A DNA stretch of 32,467 nucleotides from the NCBI GenBank assembly GCA_002307275.1, contig DBTX01000008.1:1-32467 (forward strand). The letters are read 5' to 3'. Below, piece after piece: positions 1 to 7,774 of the stretch (the first letter of the stretch is position 1; every line of letters begins with the position of its first letter). The position numbers were made by a program, and so were the translations under genes. The stretch comes from Hungateiclostridiaceae bacterium UBA1305. GTDB taxonomy: Bacteria; Bacillota; Clostridia; Acetivibrionales; DTU013. The notes below the pieces were generated by a model, which ran no database searches, was not told the DNA's origin, and was given only the letters and a program-made list of their open reading frames with translations.

Positions 1-1374
1 CTGAAGACAGTGATCATGGGCCATAAAAGGCTCTGCGATATAATGGATCAGAAGGAAGTGCTATACAGCAAACCGGAGTTTTCGGAAGAAGACGGAATAA
101 AAATATCCGAGCTGGAAACGGAATTTGCAGAGCTTAACGGCTGGGAGGCCGATTCCGAGGCTGCCACGCTGCTTAACGGGCTGGGCCTCAGCGAGGAATT
201 CCATTATAAAAAGATGGGCGATCTGGATACCAGTCTGAAGGTCAGGGTATTGCTTGCCCAGGCTCTTTTCGGCGCACCCGACATCCTGCTGATGGATGAG
301 CCTACAAACCATCTGGATGTACCTTCCATCACCTGGCTGGAGAACTTTCTTTACAATTTTAACAATACTGTTATCGTCGTTTCACATGACAGGCATTTTA
401 TGAACAAGGTCTGCACACAGATCGCCGATATTGACTACGGCAAGATTCAGATGTATGCAGGCAACTACGACTTCTGGTACGAATCAAGTCAGCTTGCGCT
501 TCAGCAGGCAAAGGACATGAACCGCAAAACAGAAGCCAAGATGAAGGAACTGCAGGAATTCATCCAGAGGTTCAGCGCCAATGCCTCCAAGTCCAAGCAG
601 GCAACCTCGCGCAAAAAGCAACTGGAAAAGCTTACACTGGAAGATATCCGACCCTCTTCCCGCAAATACCCCTTCGTGGATTTCAAGCCTGAAAGGGAAG
701 TCGGAAATGACCTGCTGACTGTGAGTGGCCTTACGAAAGAAATTGACGGGGTGAAAATCCTTGACAACATAAGCTTTACAATAAGCAAAGGTGAAAAAGT
801 GGCACTTGTCGGACCCAACAGCCAGGAGAAAACCACTTTGATGAAAATATTGGCAGAGGAGCTGGAACCGGACAGCGGCTACTACAAATGGGGTATCACC
901 ACCAACCGCGCTTATTTCCCCAAAGACAACACCTCCTATTTTGAAGGCGTTGATCTGACTCTGGTGGAATGGCTCAGGCAATATTCAAAGGAACCGACTG
1001 AAACATTCCTGAGGGGATGGCTCGGCAGAATGCTGTTTTCCGGTGATGAAGCAATGAAGAAGGCCAGTGTTCTCTCCGGAGGTGAAAGAGTCCGCTGCAT
1101 GCTGGCGAAGATGATGCTTTCAGGTGCGAATACACTGCTCTTTGACGAACCGACGAATCACCTTGACCTGGAGTCCATCACGGCATTGAACAACGGTTTG
1201 ATTAACTGCAGGGGTACTATTTTATTTATATCTCATGACCACCAGTTTGTACAGACTGTTGCAAACAGGGTGATGGAGATCACGCCAAAAGGTTTGATCA
1301 ACAAGCAGGTAACCTATGACGAGTATTTGGAAAGTGAAGATATTCAGGCGATGAGGAAGGAAATGTACAGTTAG
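1..1374 (+). CDS. ABC-F family ATPase, 5'-truncated (YkpA/YbiT-like)
   Basis: The reading frame is open from base 1, so the true start and the first Walker A lie upstream; an in-frame GTG at 10 is probably internal. Visible parts are the rest of the first nucleotide-binding domain (Walker B with DEPTNHLD, then SHDRHF), a charged linker typical of ABC-F proteins (about residues 165-215 of the visible part), and a second complete ABC domain (LSGGERVR signature, DEPTNHLD, SHDHQF). There are no membrane segments, so this is a soluble ABC-F factor acting on ribosomes, not a transporter. Two motifs are degenerate. The first signature reads GDLDTSLKVRV instead of LSGGEKVRV, and the second Walker A reads GPNSQEKTT, keeping Lys but losing two glycines. 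I recall similar degeneracy in YkpA-type relatives, so it may be a subfamily trait. It converges on the EAL gene with a 10-bp gap. Confidence 0.9.
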   Translation: MKTVIMGHKRLCDIMDQKEVLYSKPEFSEEDGIKISELETEFAELNGWEADSEAATLLNGLGLSEEFHYKKMGDLDTSLKVRVLLAQALFGAPDILLMDEPTNHLDVPSITWLENFLYNFNNTVIVVSHDRHFMNKVCTQIADIDYGKIQMYAGNYDFWYESSQLALQQAKDMNRKTEAKMKELQEFIQRFSANASKSKQATSRKKQLEKLTLEDIRPSSRKYPFVDFKPEREVGNDLLTVSGLTKEIDGVKILDNISFTISKGEKVALVGPNSQEKTTLMKILAEELEPDSGYYKWGITTNRAYFPKDNTSYFEGVDLTLVEWLRQYSKEPTETFLRGWLGRMLFSGDEAMKKASVLSGGERVRCMLAKMMLSGANTLLFDEPTNHLDLESITALNNGLINCRGTILFISHDHQFVQTVANRVMEITPKGLINKQVTYDEYLESEDIQAMRKEMYS

Positions 1375-1384
1375 TATAAGAGTT

Positions 1385-2623
1385 CTATACATCTACAAAA
1401 TCCAGGCAAAGAACAAATCGCCTGTTTGTTAAATCCCTGAAAATCTTGGAAATAGTAATACACCTGCTGCCGGATGCGAGGGATGTATAGGGTTCTGTTA
1501 TGTATTTGTTCATTCTTGCATAGATTAGCTCATAATAATATTTTTTCGATGAATGGTCGAATCCTCTGGAAGCTGGTTTGTAAAGCGAGTCCTTTTTGTT
1601 ATTGAAGCGTTTCAGGCAGACAGTCTCTGAGACCTGTAAACCATTTCCATCGAGAATGTAGGCACACTCGATACCACGGTTAGAATTGACGACCATTTCC
1701 AGCAATTCATTAAACCGCTCGAAGTCCGCCTCACAGAATAATTTATATATGCCATCCAGAACAAAATTCATTCCGGAAATCGCACCGTGCCGAACTTTTG
1801 CCTTGTCTTTCATATAAATCCTGTAATTCTTCATGGTTTCTTCCATGATTACAGAGGGGATCAGCTTTACATCAGCAGACGGGAATAACGGCTTTGAGAA
1901 ATAATACCCCTGCTGCATGTGGGACCCGAGCTCCATTGCACTCAGCACCTCACTGATCTGCTCGACTCCTTCGGCAATGACAAGGGCACCTATCCTGTTC
2001 GCCAGGCTGATAAGGCTCTTGAATACCTCCTGTTTATATAATATCCGATTCAGGTTGGAGACAAGCTGCCTGTCTATCTTGATGATTTCAGGCCTGATCA
2101 TGGTAACTCTGTCCAGATTGGAAAATCCTGTGCCGAGATCATCTACAGCAATCAGGAATCCATAGCTTCTATATCTTTTTACGAAATCGACCAGGGAATC
2201 CGTATTGGTCACTTTGGATTCATTGATTTCTATGATGATACGTTCAGGGTTTATCCCATATTCCTTCGTTTGCTTCAGCAGGTAATTCGAGCCCCCGACC
2301 CGGTCGATTACCGAGGAATCAATATTTAAAAACAACATATAATCCGTGGTTCTGTAATAGTACTCAGAAAATGCTCTGATGGTTTTCCACCTGCACAGCC
2401 TGTCAAGTTCGATCGTCATATCAACTCTTTCGGCTGTTTCAAACAGCTCGAGCGGTGAAACATATTCGCCCGGGCTTCCGGTCAACCCCCTTATCAAACC
2501 TTCCAGCCCAACAATGCTCCTTTTGGCGATAGACACTATAGGTTGAAAGCACGACTGAACATTTTCATCTCTGATCATTTGAACAATGTCTGTTTTCCCC
2601 TCAGTTCTTATGTCATTTATCAT
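1385..2623 (-). CDS. EAL-domain c-di-GMP phosphodiesterase with C-terminal sensor domain
   Basis: A soluble protein of about 412 aa that should hydrolyse cyclic di-GMP. The EAL domain fills roughly residues 15-260. It has EGLIRG in place of EALLR (first metal ligand Glu near residue 41), the Asn in FLNID, IIIEINES, the DDLGTGFSNL loop, the Lys in EIIKID, AEGVE and QGYYFSKP. All the metal- and base-contacting residues I can place are present, so activity is likely. The C-terminal ~110 residues (AYILDGNGLQVSETV onward, with YYYELIYARMNKYITEPY) resemble the PAS/Cache-like C-terminal domain of YkuI-type proteins. The frame runs upstream to a TTG at 2686 and an ATG at 2635. I chose the ATG at 2623 because GGGG sits six bases before it, while the others lack a ribosome binding site. 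It is monocistronic, with its own promoter at 2735-2763. Confidence 0.9.
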   Translation of the reverse strand: MINDIRTEGKTDIVQMIRDENVQSCFQPIVSIAKRSIVGLEGLIRGLTGSPGEYVSPLELFETAERVDMTIELDRLCRWKTIRAFSEYYYRTTDYMLFLNIDSSVIDRVGGSNYLLKQTKEYGINPERIIIEINESKVTNTDSLVDFVKRYRSYGFLIAVDDLGTGFSNLDRVTMIRPEIIKIDRQLVSNLNRILYKQEVFKSLISLANRIGALVIAEGVEQISEVLSAMELGSHMQQGYYFSKPLFPSADVKLIPSVIMEETMKNYRIYMKDKAKVRHGAISGMNFVLDGIYKLFCEADFERFNELLEMVVNSNRGIECAYILDGNGLQVSETVCLKRFNNKKDSLYKPASRGFDHSSKKYYYELIYARMNKYITEPYTSLASGSRCITISKIFRDLTNRRFVLCLDFVDV

Positions 2624-2734
2624 TTGTTTCCCCATTCTTGTTATGTTTTGAAAAAAAAAGGCTTTTTGGAAGACATAATCCTGCAAAAGGCCTCATTGCT
2701 TTTTCTGTTAGTTTTAATATTCTGTTTCTCTTAA

Positions 2735-2763
2735 ATTATAATAAAGTATTTTACAAATTTCAA
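2735..2763 (-). promoter_or_regulatory. Sigma-A-type promoter of the EAL gene
   Basis: On the minus strand TTGAAA (2763-2758) is followed after 17 bp by a perfect TATAAT (2740-2735). This predicts a leader of about 105 nt before the ATG at 2623. Confidence 0.6.
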
Positions 2764-2808
2764 CAGATTTTTATAGGTGTACGGCTGGCAGGTAATGCAA
2801 TGAGTGCT

Positions 2809-2837
2809 GTGACAAATTCCGTTTTGTATGTTAGAAT
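2809..2837 (+). promoter_or_regulatory. Sigma-A-type promoter of the second ABC-F gene
   Basis: GTGACA (2809-2814) and TAGAAT (2832-2837) are separated by 17 bp, each one mismatch from consensus. The leader would be about 55 nt. It contains two back-to-back copies of the 11-mer GATATATACAA (2862-2883), whose role is unknown. Confidence 0.5.
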
Positions 2838-2898
2838 AGTGAAGCAAAATATTGTGCAAATGATATATACAAGATATATACAAGCTCTGTGAAAGGAA

Positions 2899-4764
2899 AT
2901 GTACCGTCAGGTGAACTTATTATCAGCCGAGAAAATTTCAAAAGCATATAGTGAGAAGATTCTACTTAACCAGATATCATTGGGTATCAACGAGGGCGAA
3001 AAGATCGGTCTCATAGGTATCAATGGTACCGGCAAGTCTACCCTTTTAAAGCTGATTGCAGGCCAGGAAACTCCCGACGAGGGCAGGATCATCAAGGCAA
3101 ATGGCCTGAGAATAGAATTTCTGCCGCAGAATCCCTCCTTTGCAGGTGATGCCACCGTGCTGGAACAGGTCTTTGCAGGCATGTCCCCTGCTGCGCGTGA
3201 AATGGCGGAATATGAGGCAAAAACGCTTCTTACAAGGCTTGGGATTATGGACTTCGATGCGAAAATCGGCACTCTTTCCGGAGGTCAGAAAAAGCGCGTT
3301 GCAATGGCTTCTGCACTCACTCATCCGGCAGACCTGCTGATCCTTGACGAGCCGACGAACCACATTGACAACTCGGTCGTAGATTGGCTCGAAAAGATTT
3401 TGAACAGCCGCAGAGGTTCGCTGCTGATGGTGACTCACGACAGGTATTTCCTTGACAGGGTGGCCAACAGGATCATTGAACTCGATAACGGGAGGCTTTT
3501 CAGTTATCAGGCCAACTACAGCAAATTTCTAGAAATGAAAGCGGAGCGCGAGGAATTGGAGCAGGCGTCGGAACGGAAACGTCAGAATCTATACCGCAGC
3601 GAGCTTGCATGGATCAGACAGGGCGCTCAGGCCCGCTCGACCAAGCAGAAAGCCAGGATCGACAGATTTGATAAGCTGGCGGACGAAAAGGCTCCCTCCG
3701 CGTATGAAAATATCGAAATCAAAGCTGGTTCAGCACGTCTCGGAAAGAAAATTGTAGAACTTTCCCATGCAGGAAAAAGTTATGAAGATAAATTAATCAT
3801 AAAGGATTTCAGCTATATCATGCTAAGAGACGATCGGATCGGAATCATCGGTCCGAACGGCGCTGGCAAATCAACGCTGCTCAGGCTGATGGCAGGAATT
3901 CTTCCACCTGATCAAGGCAGTGTCGATATTGGCGATACAGTCAAAACAGGTTTCTTCACGCAGGAAAACGAAGAAATGGATGAAACGCGCAAAATTATTG
4001 AATATATCAGGGACGAAGCAGAATATATCACCACGCCCGACGGCACCATCAGCGCCTCACAGTTGCTGGAGCGCTTCCTTTTCCCATCCTCGGCGCAATG
4101 GACACCCATCTCAAAATTATCCGGCGGAGAAAAAAGAAGGCTCTATTTACTGCGTATATTAATGGGAGCGCCAAATATCCTGCTGCTGGATGAACCTACA
4201 AACGATCTCGACATACAGACCCTTGCCATACTCGAAAGCTATCTGGACGATTTTCCCGGAGCCGTAGTCGTAGTTTCACATGACAGGTATTTCCTTGACA
4301 GAGTATCTGAAAAGATCTTTTTGCTGGAAGGCAGCGGCGAGGTAGAGAGGTTTGAGGGCAACTATTCCTGGTATGCGGATACAGTGCGGCAAAGAGCTGC
4401 AGCAGATAAAGCAGCAGAAGCAAAGACAGCTGGTGGTGCAGGAACAAAAGCAGCTTCCAGTGTCGATTCTGCAGCCTCTGGAATGAACGCCTCCAAAGAA
4501 AGCAGCACTTCAGGCTTCAGGAAGAACCGCCCTTTGAAGTTCACCTTCAAGGAACAAAAGGAATTCGAACAAATAGATGACTTAATAGCCGGTCTGGAGA
4601 GCAAAATCGGCGATACGGACGCACAAATGGCAGCCGCAGCAACAGATTTTACACGTCTGCAGGAACTGATATCCTCAAAAGCACTGCTGGAGAAACAACT
4701 TGAAGAAGCCTTGGAACGCTGGGTCTACCTAAATGAGCTCGCAGAAAAAATTGGACAGAAATAA
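2899..4764 (+). CDS. yfmR: ABC-F translation factor, YfmR/Uup type
   Basis: A 621-aa soluble twin-ATPase. Domain 1 has Walker A GINGTGKST, signature LSGGQKKR and DEPTNHID. The inter-domain linker contains ELAWIRQGAQARSTKQKAR, a hallmark of the YfmR/Uup branch. Domain 2 has GPNGAGKST, LSGGEKRR and DEPTNDLD. A low-complexity Ala/Lys stretch (about 500-535) is followed by a C-terminal coiled coil (about 545-620), as in Uup and YfmR. Family members act on the ribosome, and YfmR/Uup are linked to rescue of stalled or poorly peptidyl-transferring ribosomes, in part overlapping EF-P. Unlike the first ABC-F in this window, all its ATPase motifs are canonical. The start is uncertain: AAGGA lies only two bases before the ATG at 2899, and an in-frame GTG at 2911 is an alternative. 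The gene has its own promoter and converges on znuB across a repeat block. Confidence 0.92.
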   Translation: MYRQVNLLSAEKISKAYSEKILLNQISLGINEGEKIGLIGINGTGKSTLLKLIAGQETPDEGRIIKANGLRIEFLPQNPSFAGDATVLEQVFAGMSPAAREMAEYEAKTLLTRLGIMDFDAKIGTLSGGQKKRVAMASALTHPADLLILDEPTNHIDNSVVDWLEKILNSRRGSLLMVTHDRYFLDRVANRIIELDNGRLFSYQANYSKFLEMKAEREELEQASERKRQNLYRSELAWIRQGAQARSTKQKARIDRFDKLADEKAPSAYENIEIKAGSARLGKKIVELSHAGKSYEDKLIIKDFSYIMLRDDRIGIIGPNGAGKSTLLRLMAGILPPDQGSVDIGDTVKTGFFTQENEEMDETRKIIEYIRDEAEYITTPDGTISASQLLERFLFPSSAQWTPISKLSGGEKRRLYLLRILMGAPNILLLDEPTNDLDIQTLAILESYLDDFPGAVVVVSHDRYFLDRVSEKIFLLEGSGEVERFEGNYSWYADTVRQRAAADKAAEAKTAGGAGTKAASSVDSAASGMNASKESSTSGFRKNRPLKFTFKEQKEFEQIDDLIAGLESKIGDTDAQMAAAATDFTRLQELISSKALLEKQLEEALERWVYLNELAEKIGQK

Positions 4765-4859
4765 ACCCTCAATTTTAAAATATCTTCATCGTACCTCAGA
4801 TTCAACAATTAGAAAGTATGCGCAATGAACGTGATGTAATGTAGGAGCGGCCATAGTGC

Positions 4860-4985
4860 GTGACAAGGGACAGTCCCCTGTCACGGTCGCAAACCAGAGG
4901 AACCGTCCCCTTGGTTCCCCCTTGGTTCCAAACCAGAGGAACCGTCCCCTTGGTTCACGAGGAACCGTCCCTTTGGTTCATTTGG
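4860..4985. repeat. REP-like palindromic repeat block
   Basis: Two repeat types lie between convergent genes. Type A (4860-4884) is an interrupted palindrome of form GTGACA-GGG-CCC-TGTCAC. Type B is an imperfect palindrome with arms AACCA...TGGTT around GGAACCGTCCCC. It occurs at 4892-4917 and 4931-4956, as a partial copy at 4958-4980 and as a short TTTGGTTCA tail running to the znuB stop codon. Repeats with these GGGAC/GTCCC and GGAACC/GGTTCC cores are widespread in clostridial genomes and resemble REP elements mobilised by RAYT-type (IS200-like) transposases. No transposase is present here. They could also help terminate transcription, but lack the T-tract of an intrinsic terminator. Confidence 0.75.
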
Positions 4986-4989
4986 TTCA

Positions 4990-5835
4990 TTAGTTTGCAA
5001 ACTTCTTTCTGAGCAGGAACAATACAAAGAATATTACAGCTGCTATCAGCACGATGGTCGCGCCGGTGGCTGTATTCCAGTAGTAGGACGTGATGAGTCC
5101 TGTGATGCCTGCGAACAAGGAGATTCCGACTGAAACGGCATGGTACTGCCGGACATTGTGCGTTACATTTCGCGAGGCTGCAGCAGGTAATACAAGCAGC
5201 GAATTGATGATCAGAAGCCCAACCCATTGGATCGTTATTGTCACTATGATCGCAATCGCTGCCGTAAACAGTATCTCGACCAGCAGCGTATTAACACCGC
5301 GGCTGGCAGCCAGAGACTGATTGATGCTGATCAGCAGCACACGGTTAAAAATCAGAAGCCACAGTATAATTATCACGATGAATGCAATAAAAAGCATCAT
5401 GATCTCAAATGGTGCAATGCTGAGCAAATCTCCGACAAGATAGGAGGAATATTTGTTGAAATTCCCGCCCAGAGACATGATTACAAGACCAACGGCTACG
5501 GCAGTGGAGGAAAATACTCCAATGATCGTATCAGTAGATGCCCTGCTTTTATTTTTTATTACTGTAATCGTGATGGCAAAAAGGATGGAGAACAGAATCG
5601 CGCCCCAGATTGGCTGTATACCGGCCAGCAACGCTCCAAGCGCTATGCCTGTAAAAGCGCCGTGACCGATGGAGTCGGAGAAGAAAGCCATCCTGTTGCT
5701 GACCACCATCGTACCCAGAAGCCCAAACAGGGGTGTTAAAAGAAGGATGGCGAGAAGCGCATTCTTCATAAATTCATGATTTGTCCACTCAAAGGGAAGG
5801 ATAAAATCTACAATACGATACCACAGCTCAAGCAT
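4990..5835 (-). CDS. znuB: Metal ABC transporter permease (ZnuB/MntB family)
   Basis: A 281-aa integral membrane protein with about eight hydrophobic helices. It belongs to the ABC-3 permease family that imports Zn(II) or Mn(II). Family motifs include the N-terminal NALLAILLLTPLFGLLGT, SDSIGHGAFTGIALG around residues 55-70, and the VGLLIINSLLVLPAAASR segment near residue 210. Its ATG overlaps the znuC stop by one base (TGATG at 5837-5833), implying translational coupling. It is the last gene of the znuA-znuC-znuB operon and its stop codon abuts the REP-like block. The metal cannot be decided from the sequence. Confidence 0.92.
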   Translation of the reverse strand: MLELWYRIVDFILPFEWTNHEFMKNALLAILLLTPLFGLLGTMVVSNRMAFFSDSIGHGAFTGIALGALLAGIQPIWGAILFSILFAITITVIKNKSRASTDTIIGVFSSTAVAVGLVIMSLGGNFNKYSSYLVGDLLSIAPFEIMMLFIAFIVIIILWLLIFNRVLLISINQSLAASRGVNTLLVEILFTAAIAIIVTITIQWVGLLIINSLLVLPAAASRNVTHNVRQYHAVSVGISLFAGITGLITSYYWNTATGATIVLIAAVIFFVLFLLRKKFAN

Positions 5836-6644
5836 CAGGCCTTCCCCCCTTCATGATCTCCATTGACTTCAGGTCCGGAATTCTGGAGCAGATAAGAAAT
5901 TCCAAAGGATTTCAACGTCCGCTCATCGCTGAATACCTGCTTTGGCGTGCCGCTGCTGATAACGGTTTTATTGAGCAGGACCACGCGGTCGGCATACTTT
6001 GCGACAAGATCAAGATCATGGGATATGAGGATGATGGAAAGATCGTAATTCTGCCTCAGTTCCGATACGGTATTGTAAAACAGCTCAAGGCCGCCCTGAT
6101 CAATACCTGAAACAGGTTCATCCAACAGCAACAGGTTCGGTACCGGGTCAAGCGCCAGCGCCAGCATGACCCTCTGCAGCTCGCCCCCGGATAAAGCGCC
6201 GAGCCTGCGGTCTGTCAAATGCTCCGCTTTTACCTTGGAGAGACCTTCCAGCGCCTTTTTCTTTACTTTCGCAGGCTTGAATATCCAGGCAGGCATTCTT
6301 GAACGGCTCGCAATAAACAAATCAAGCACACTTGTTGGTGAACCGCGGTCAAAGCTAAGCTGCTGCGGCACATAGCCTATCAACGGTTTATCGCTTTTGG
6401 ATCCCTTTGCGTCAAGATATTTCAACTCCCCCGTATGAGGTATTTCCCCGAGCAGCGCCTTCAGGAGTGTACTTTTGCCTGCGCCGTTCGGTCCGATGAT
6501 CGCAGTGAGCTCACCGCAGTGTATGTGTATATTCACATTTTCAAGAATGATCATCGGTCCCCTGGCTACACCGAAGTTTTCAATCTTCGTACAGCACAGA
6601 CCGCAGCATTCACCTTCGCATTTCATATGTTTCGGGTTCGCCAT
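5835..6644 (-). CDS. znuC: Metal ABC transporter ATP-binding protein (ZnuC family) with Cys-rich N-terminus
   Basis: A 269-aa ATPase that powers the ZnuB permease. It has Walker A GPNGAGKST, a Q-loop in GYVPQQLSF, signature LSGGELQR, Walker B LLLLDEP and the switch His in ISHDLDL. Upstream of the usual ABC start there are about 30 extra residues containing HMKCEGECCGLCC: five Cys (9, 13, 14, 17, 18) plus His6 within the first 20 residues. The ATG at 6644 has a strong GGAGGT five bases upstream, so the extension is translated. I recall similar extensions in other clostridial members of this family. A metal-binding or metal-sensing role is inference. It lies 25 bp after znuA and overlaps znuB. 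Confidence 0.93.
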   Translation of the reverse strand: MANPKHMKCEGECCGLCCTKIENFGVARGPMIILENVNIHIHCGELTAIIGPNGAGKSTLLKALLGEIPHTGELKYLDAKGSKSDKPLIGYVPQQLSFDRGSPTSVLDLFIASRSRMPAWIFKPAKVKKKALEGLSKVKAEHLTDRRLGALSGGELQRVMLALALDPVPNLLLLDEPVSGIDQGGLELFYNTVSELRQNYDLSIILISHDLDLVAKYADRVVLLNKTVISSGTPKQVFSDERTLKSFGISYLLQNSGPEVNGDHEGGKA

Positions 6645-6669
6645 ATCCTACCTCCGGTTTCACAGAGAA

Positions 6670-7599
6670 TTACTTCAAAGCTTCCTGCAGTGTCTTCTTA
6701 TTCAACTCCATTGCATCTATATAGGCATCATAAGCATCGGCGCTCATATCTCCTGTTACGACAGGATCAAGCTCATATACTTTGGCTCCCGTTTCGCGCG
6801 CTATCGCGTTCGCAGCTTTTGAGGAGTACTGCGGCTCTGCGAACAGGGCTTTGATTTCTGACTTCCCAATCATATCGATCATATCGCCCAACTCTTTGGG
6901 CGTCGGCTCCGACCCGGGTTCCCGCTCTATGACGGCTGCGATACGGAGGTTGAATTCCTGTGCAAAATACGGAAATGCCTCATGAAAGGTAATGATATCC
7001 CGGGTCTTCAATCCGTCGATCGCGCTGTGCATATCCTTCTTCAGGATTTCAAGCTTTTGAACATAAGCAGCTGCATTTGCCTTGTAACCGTCTGCATGGG
7101 CAGTGTCCAGCACGGAGAGCTGCGAGGCGATATTGTTAACATAAGTGACCGCATTTGAAATACCGACCCATACATGTGGATTGTCAACGCCATTATCGTC
7201 TTTTAAAAGCTTGATCCCGCTGCTGGCTTCAACAATTTTCAAGTTCTTCTGCTGTTTGATCACACTGTCAAGAAAGGCCTCCATGCCAGCTCCATTAACA
7301 ATGAATGCATCCGCCTTTTCAAGAGTCTTCAAATCATCGGGCATCAGTGAATAGTCATGCAGGCACCCTGTCTGCGGCTTTGTCATGTTTTTGACTGTAA
7401 CGCCGGGTATGTCCCTTGTAATATTTATTGTAGCGATATAAACCGGATAGAACGAAGTAACTATATTAAATTCCGAATCGCTGATTTCAGATAATCCGGT
7501 TGTTTCTCCCGTAGTATTTCCCGCTGCCCGTCCACACCCGGTCAATACAACAGCACCTATAAAAACAACGGCTAAAAGCCGTCTTATCTTCAAATGCAT
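6670..7599 (-). CDS. znuA: Metal-binding lipoprotein of ABC importer (ZnuA family)
   Basis: A 309-aa solute-binding protein of the cluster A-I family, anchored outside the cytoplasmic membrane. A signal peptide ends in the lipobox LTGC (Cys22). Likely metal ligands are the His in CLHDYSL, the His in NPHVWV, the His in ITFHEAFPYF and an acidic residue near YELDPV, which matches the three-His-plus-carboxylate site of the family. The loop before NPHVW is short and not His-rich, unlike many dedicated zinc proteins, so Mn(II) remains possible. An upstream start at 7626 is open, but the ATG at 7599 has GGAGGAG four bases before it and gives a proper signal peptide. First gene of the operon, 46 bp downstream of a large palindrome. 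Confidence 0.92.
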   Translation of the reverse strand: MHLKIRRLLAVVFIGAVVLTGCGRAAGNTTGETTGLSEISDSEFNIVTSFYPVYIATINITRDIPGVTVKNMTKPQTGCLHDYSLMPDDLKTLEKADAFIVNGAGMEAFLDSVIKQQKNLKIVEASSGIKLLKDDNGVDNPHVWVGISNAVTYVNNIASQLSVLDTAHADGYKANAAAYVQKLEILKKDMHSAIDGLKTRDIITFHEAFPYFAQEFNLRIAAVIEREPGSEPTPKELGDMIDMIGKSEIKALFAEPQYSSKAANAIARETGAKVYELDPVVTGDMSADAYDAYIDAMELNKKTLQEALK

Positions 7600-7644
7600 C
7601 AAACTCCTCCCTGGCCTGCTAAACATTTAGAGTTAAAATAAAAA

Positions 7645-7689
7645 GTATAATATAAAAGCAAATAATAATTATTTGCTTTTATATTATAC
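7645..7689. promoter_or_regulatory. Perfect 45-bp palindrome, candidate Zur/Fur-family operator of znuACB
   Basis: Arms 7645-7666 and 7668-7689 are perfect inverted copies around the single base A7667. The core AAATAAT-A-ATTATTT has the 7-1-7 geometry of Fur-family boxes (Fur, Zur, PerR). Each outer arm carries TATAAT, so a -10 element may lie inside it. Its place just ahead of the metal uptake operon supports a metal-responsive operator. It is too AT-rich and lacks a T-tract for a classical terminator. Confidence 0.65.
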
Positions 7690-7774
7690 GCAAAATCTGG
7701 GCAGATTAACAGATATTTATTTCAGCTTAACGATTCCGTTCAAACACTTCGTCAATTCATTAGCCACAAGCTTG

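Noticed and set aside
484..981. Long minus-strand frame opposite the first ABC-F gene
   Set aside because: It is a shadow of a strongly conserved coding frame, without a ribosome binding site or recognisable domain.
4860..4985. CRISPR array
   Set aside because: Repeats are palindromic, of two types and unequal spacing, with no unique spacers of constant length and no cas genes.
7645..7689. Intrinsic terminator of the aldo/keto reductase operon
   Set aside because: The stem is almost entirely A/T with no following T-tract, and it sits at operator distance before znuA.
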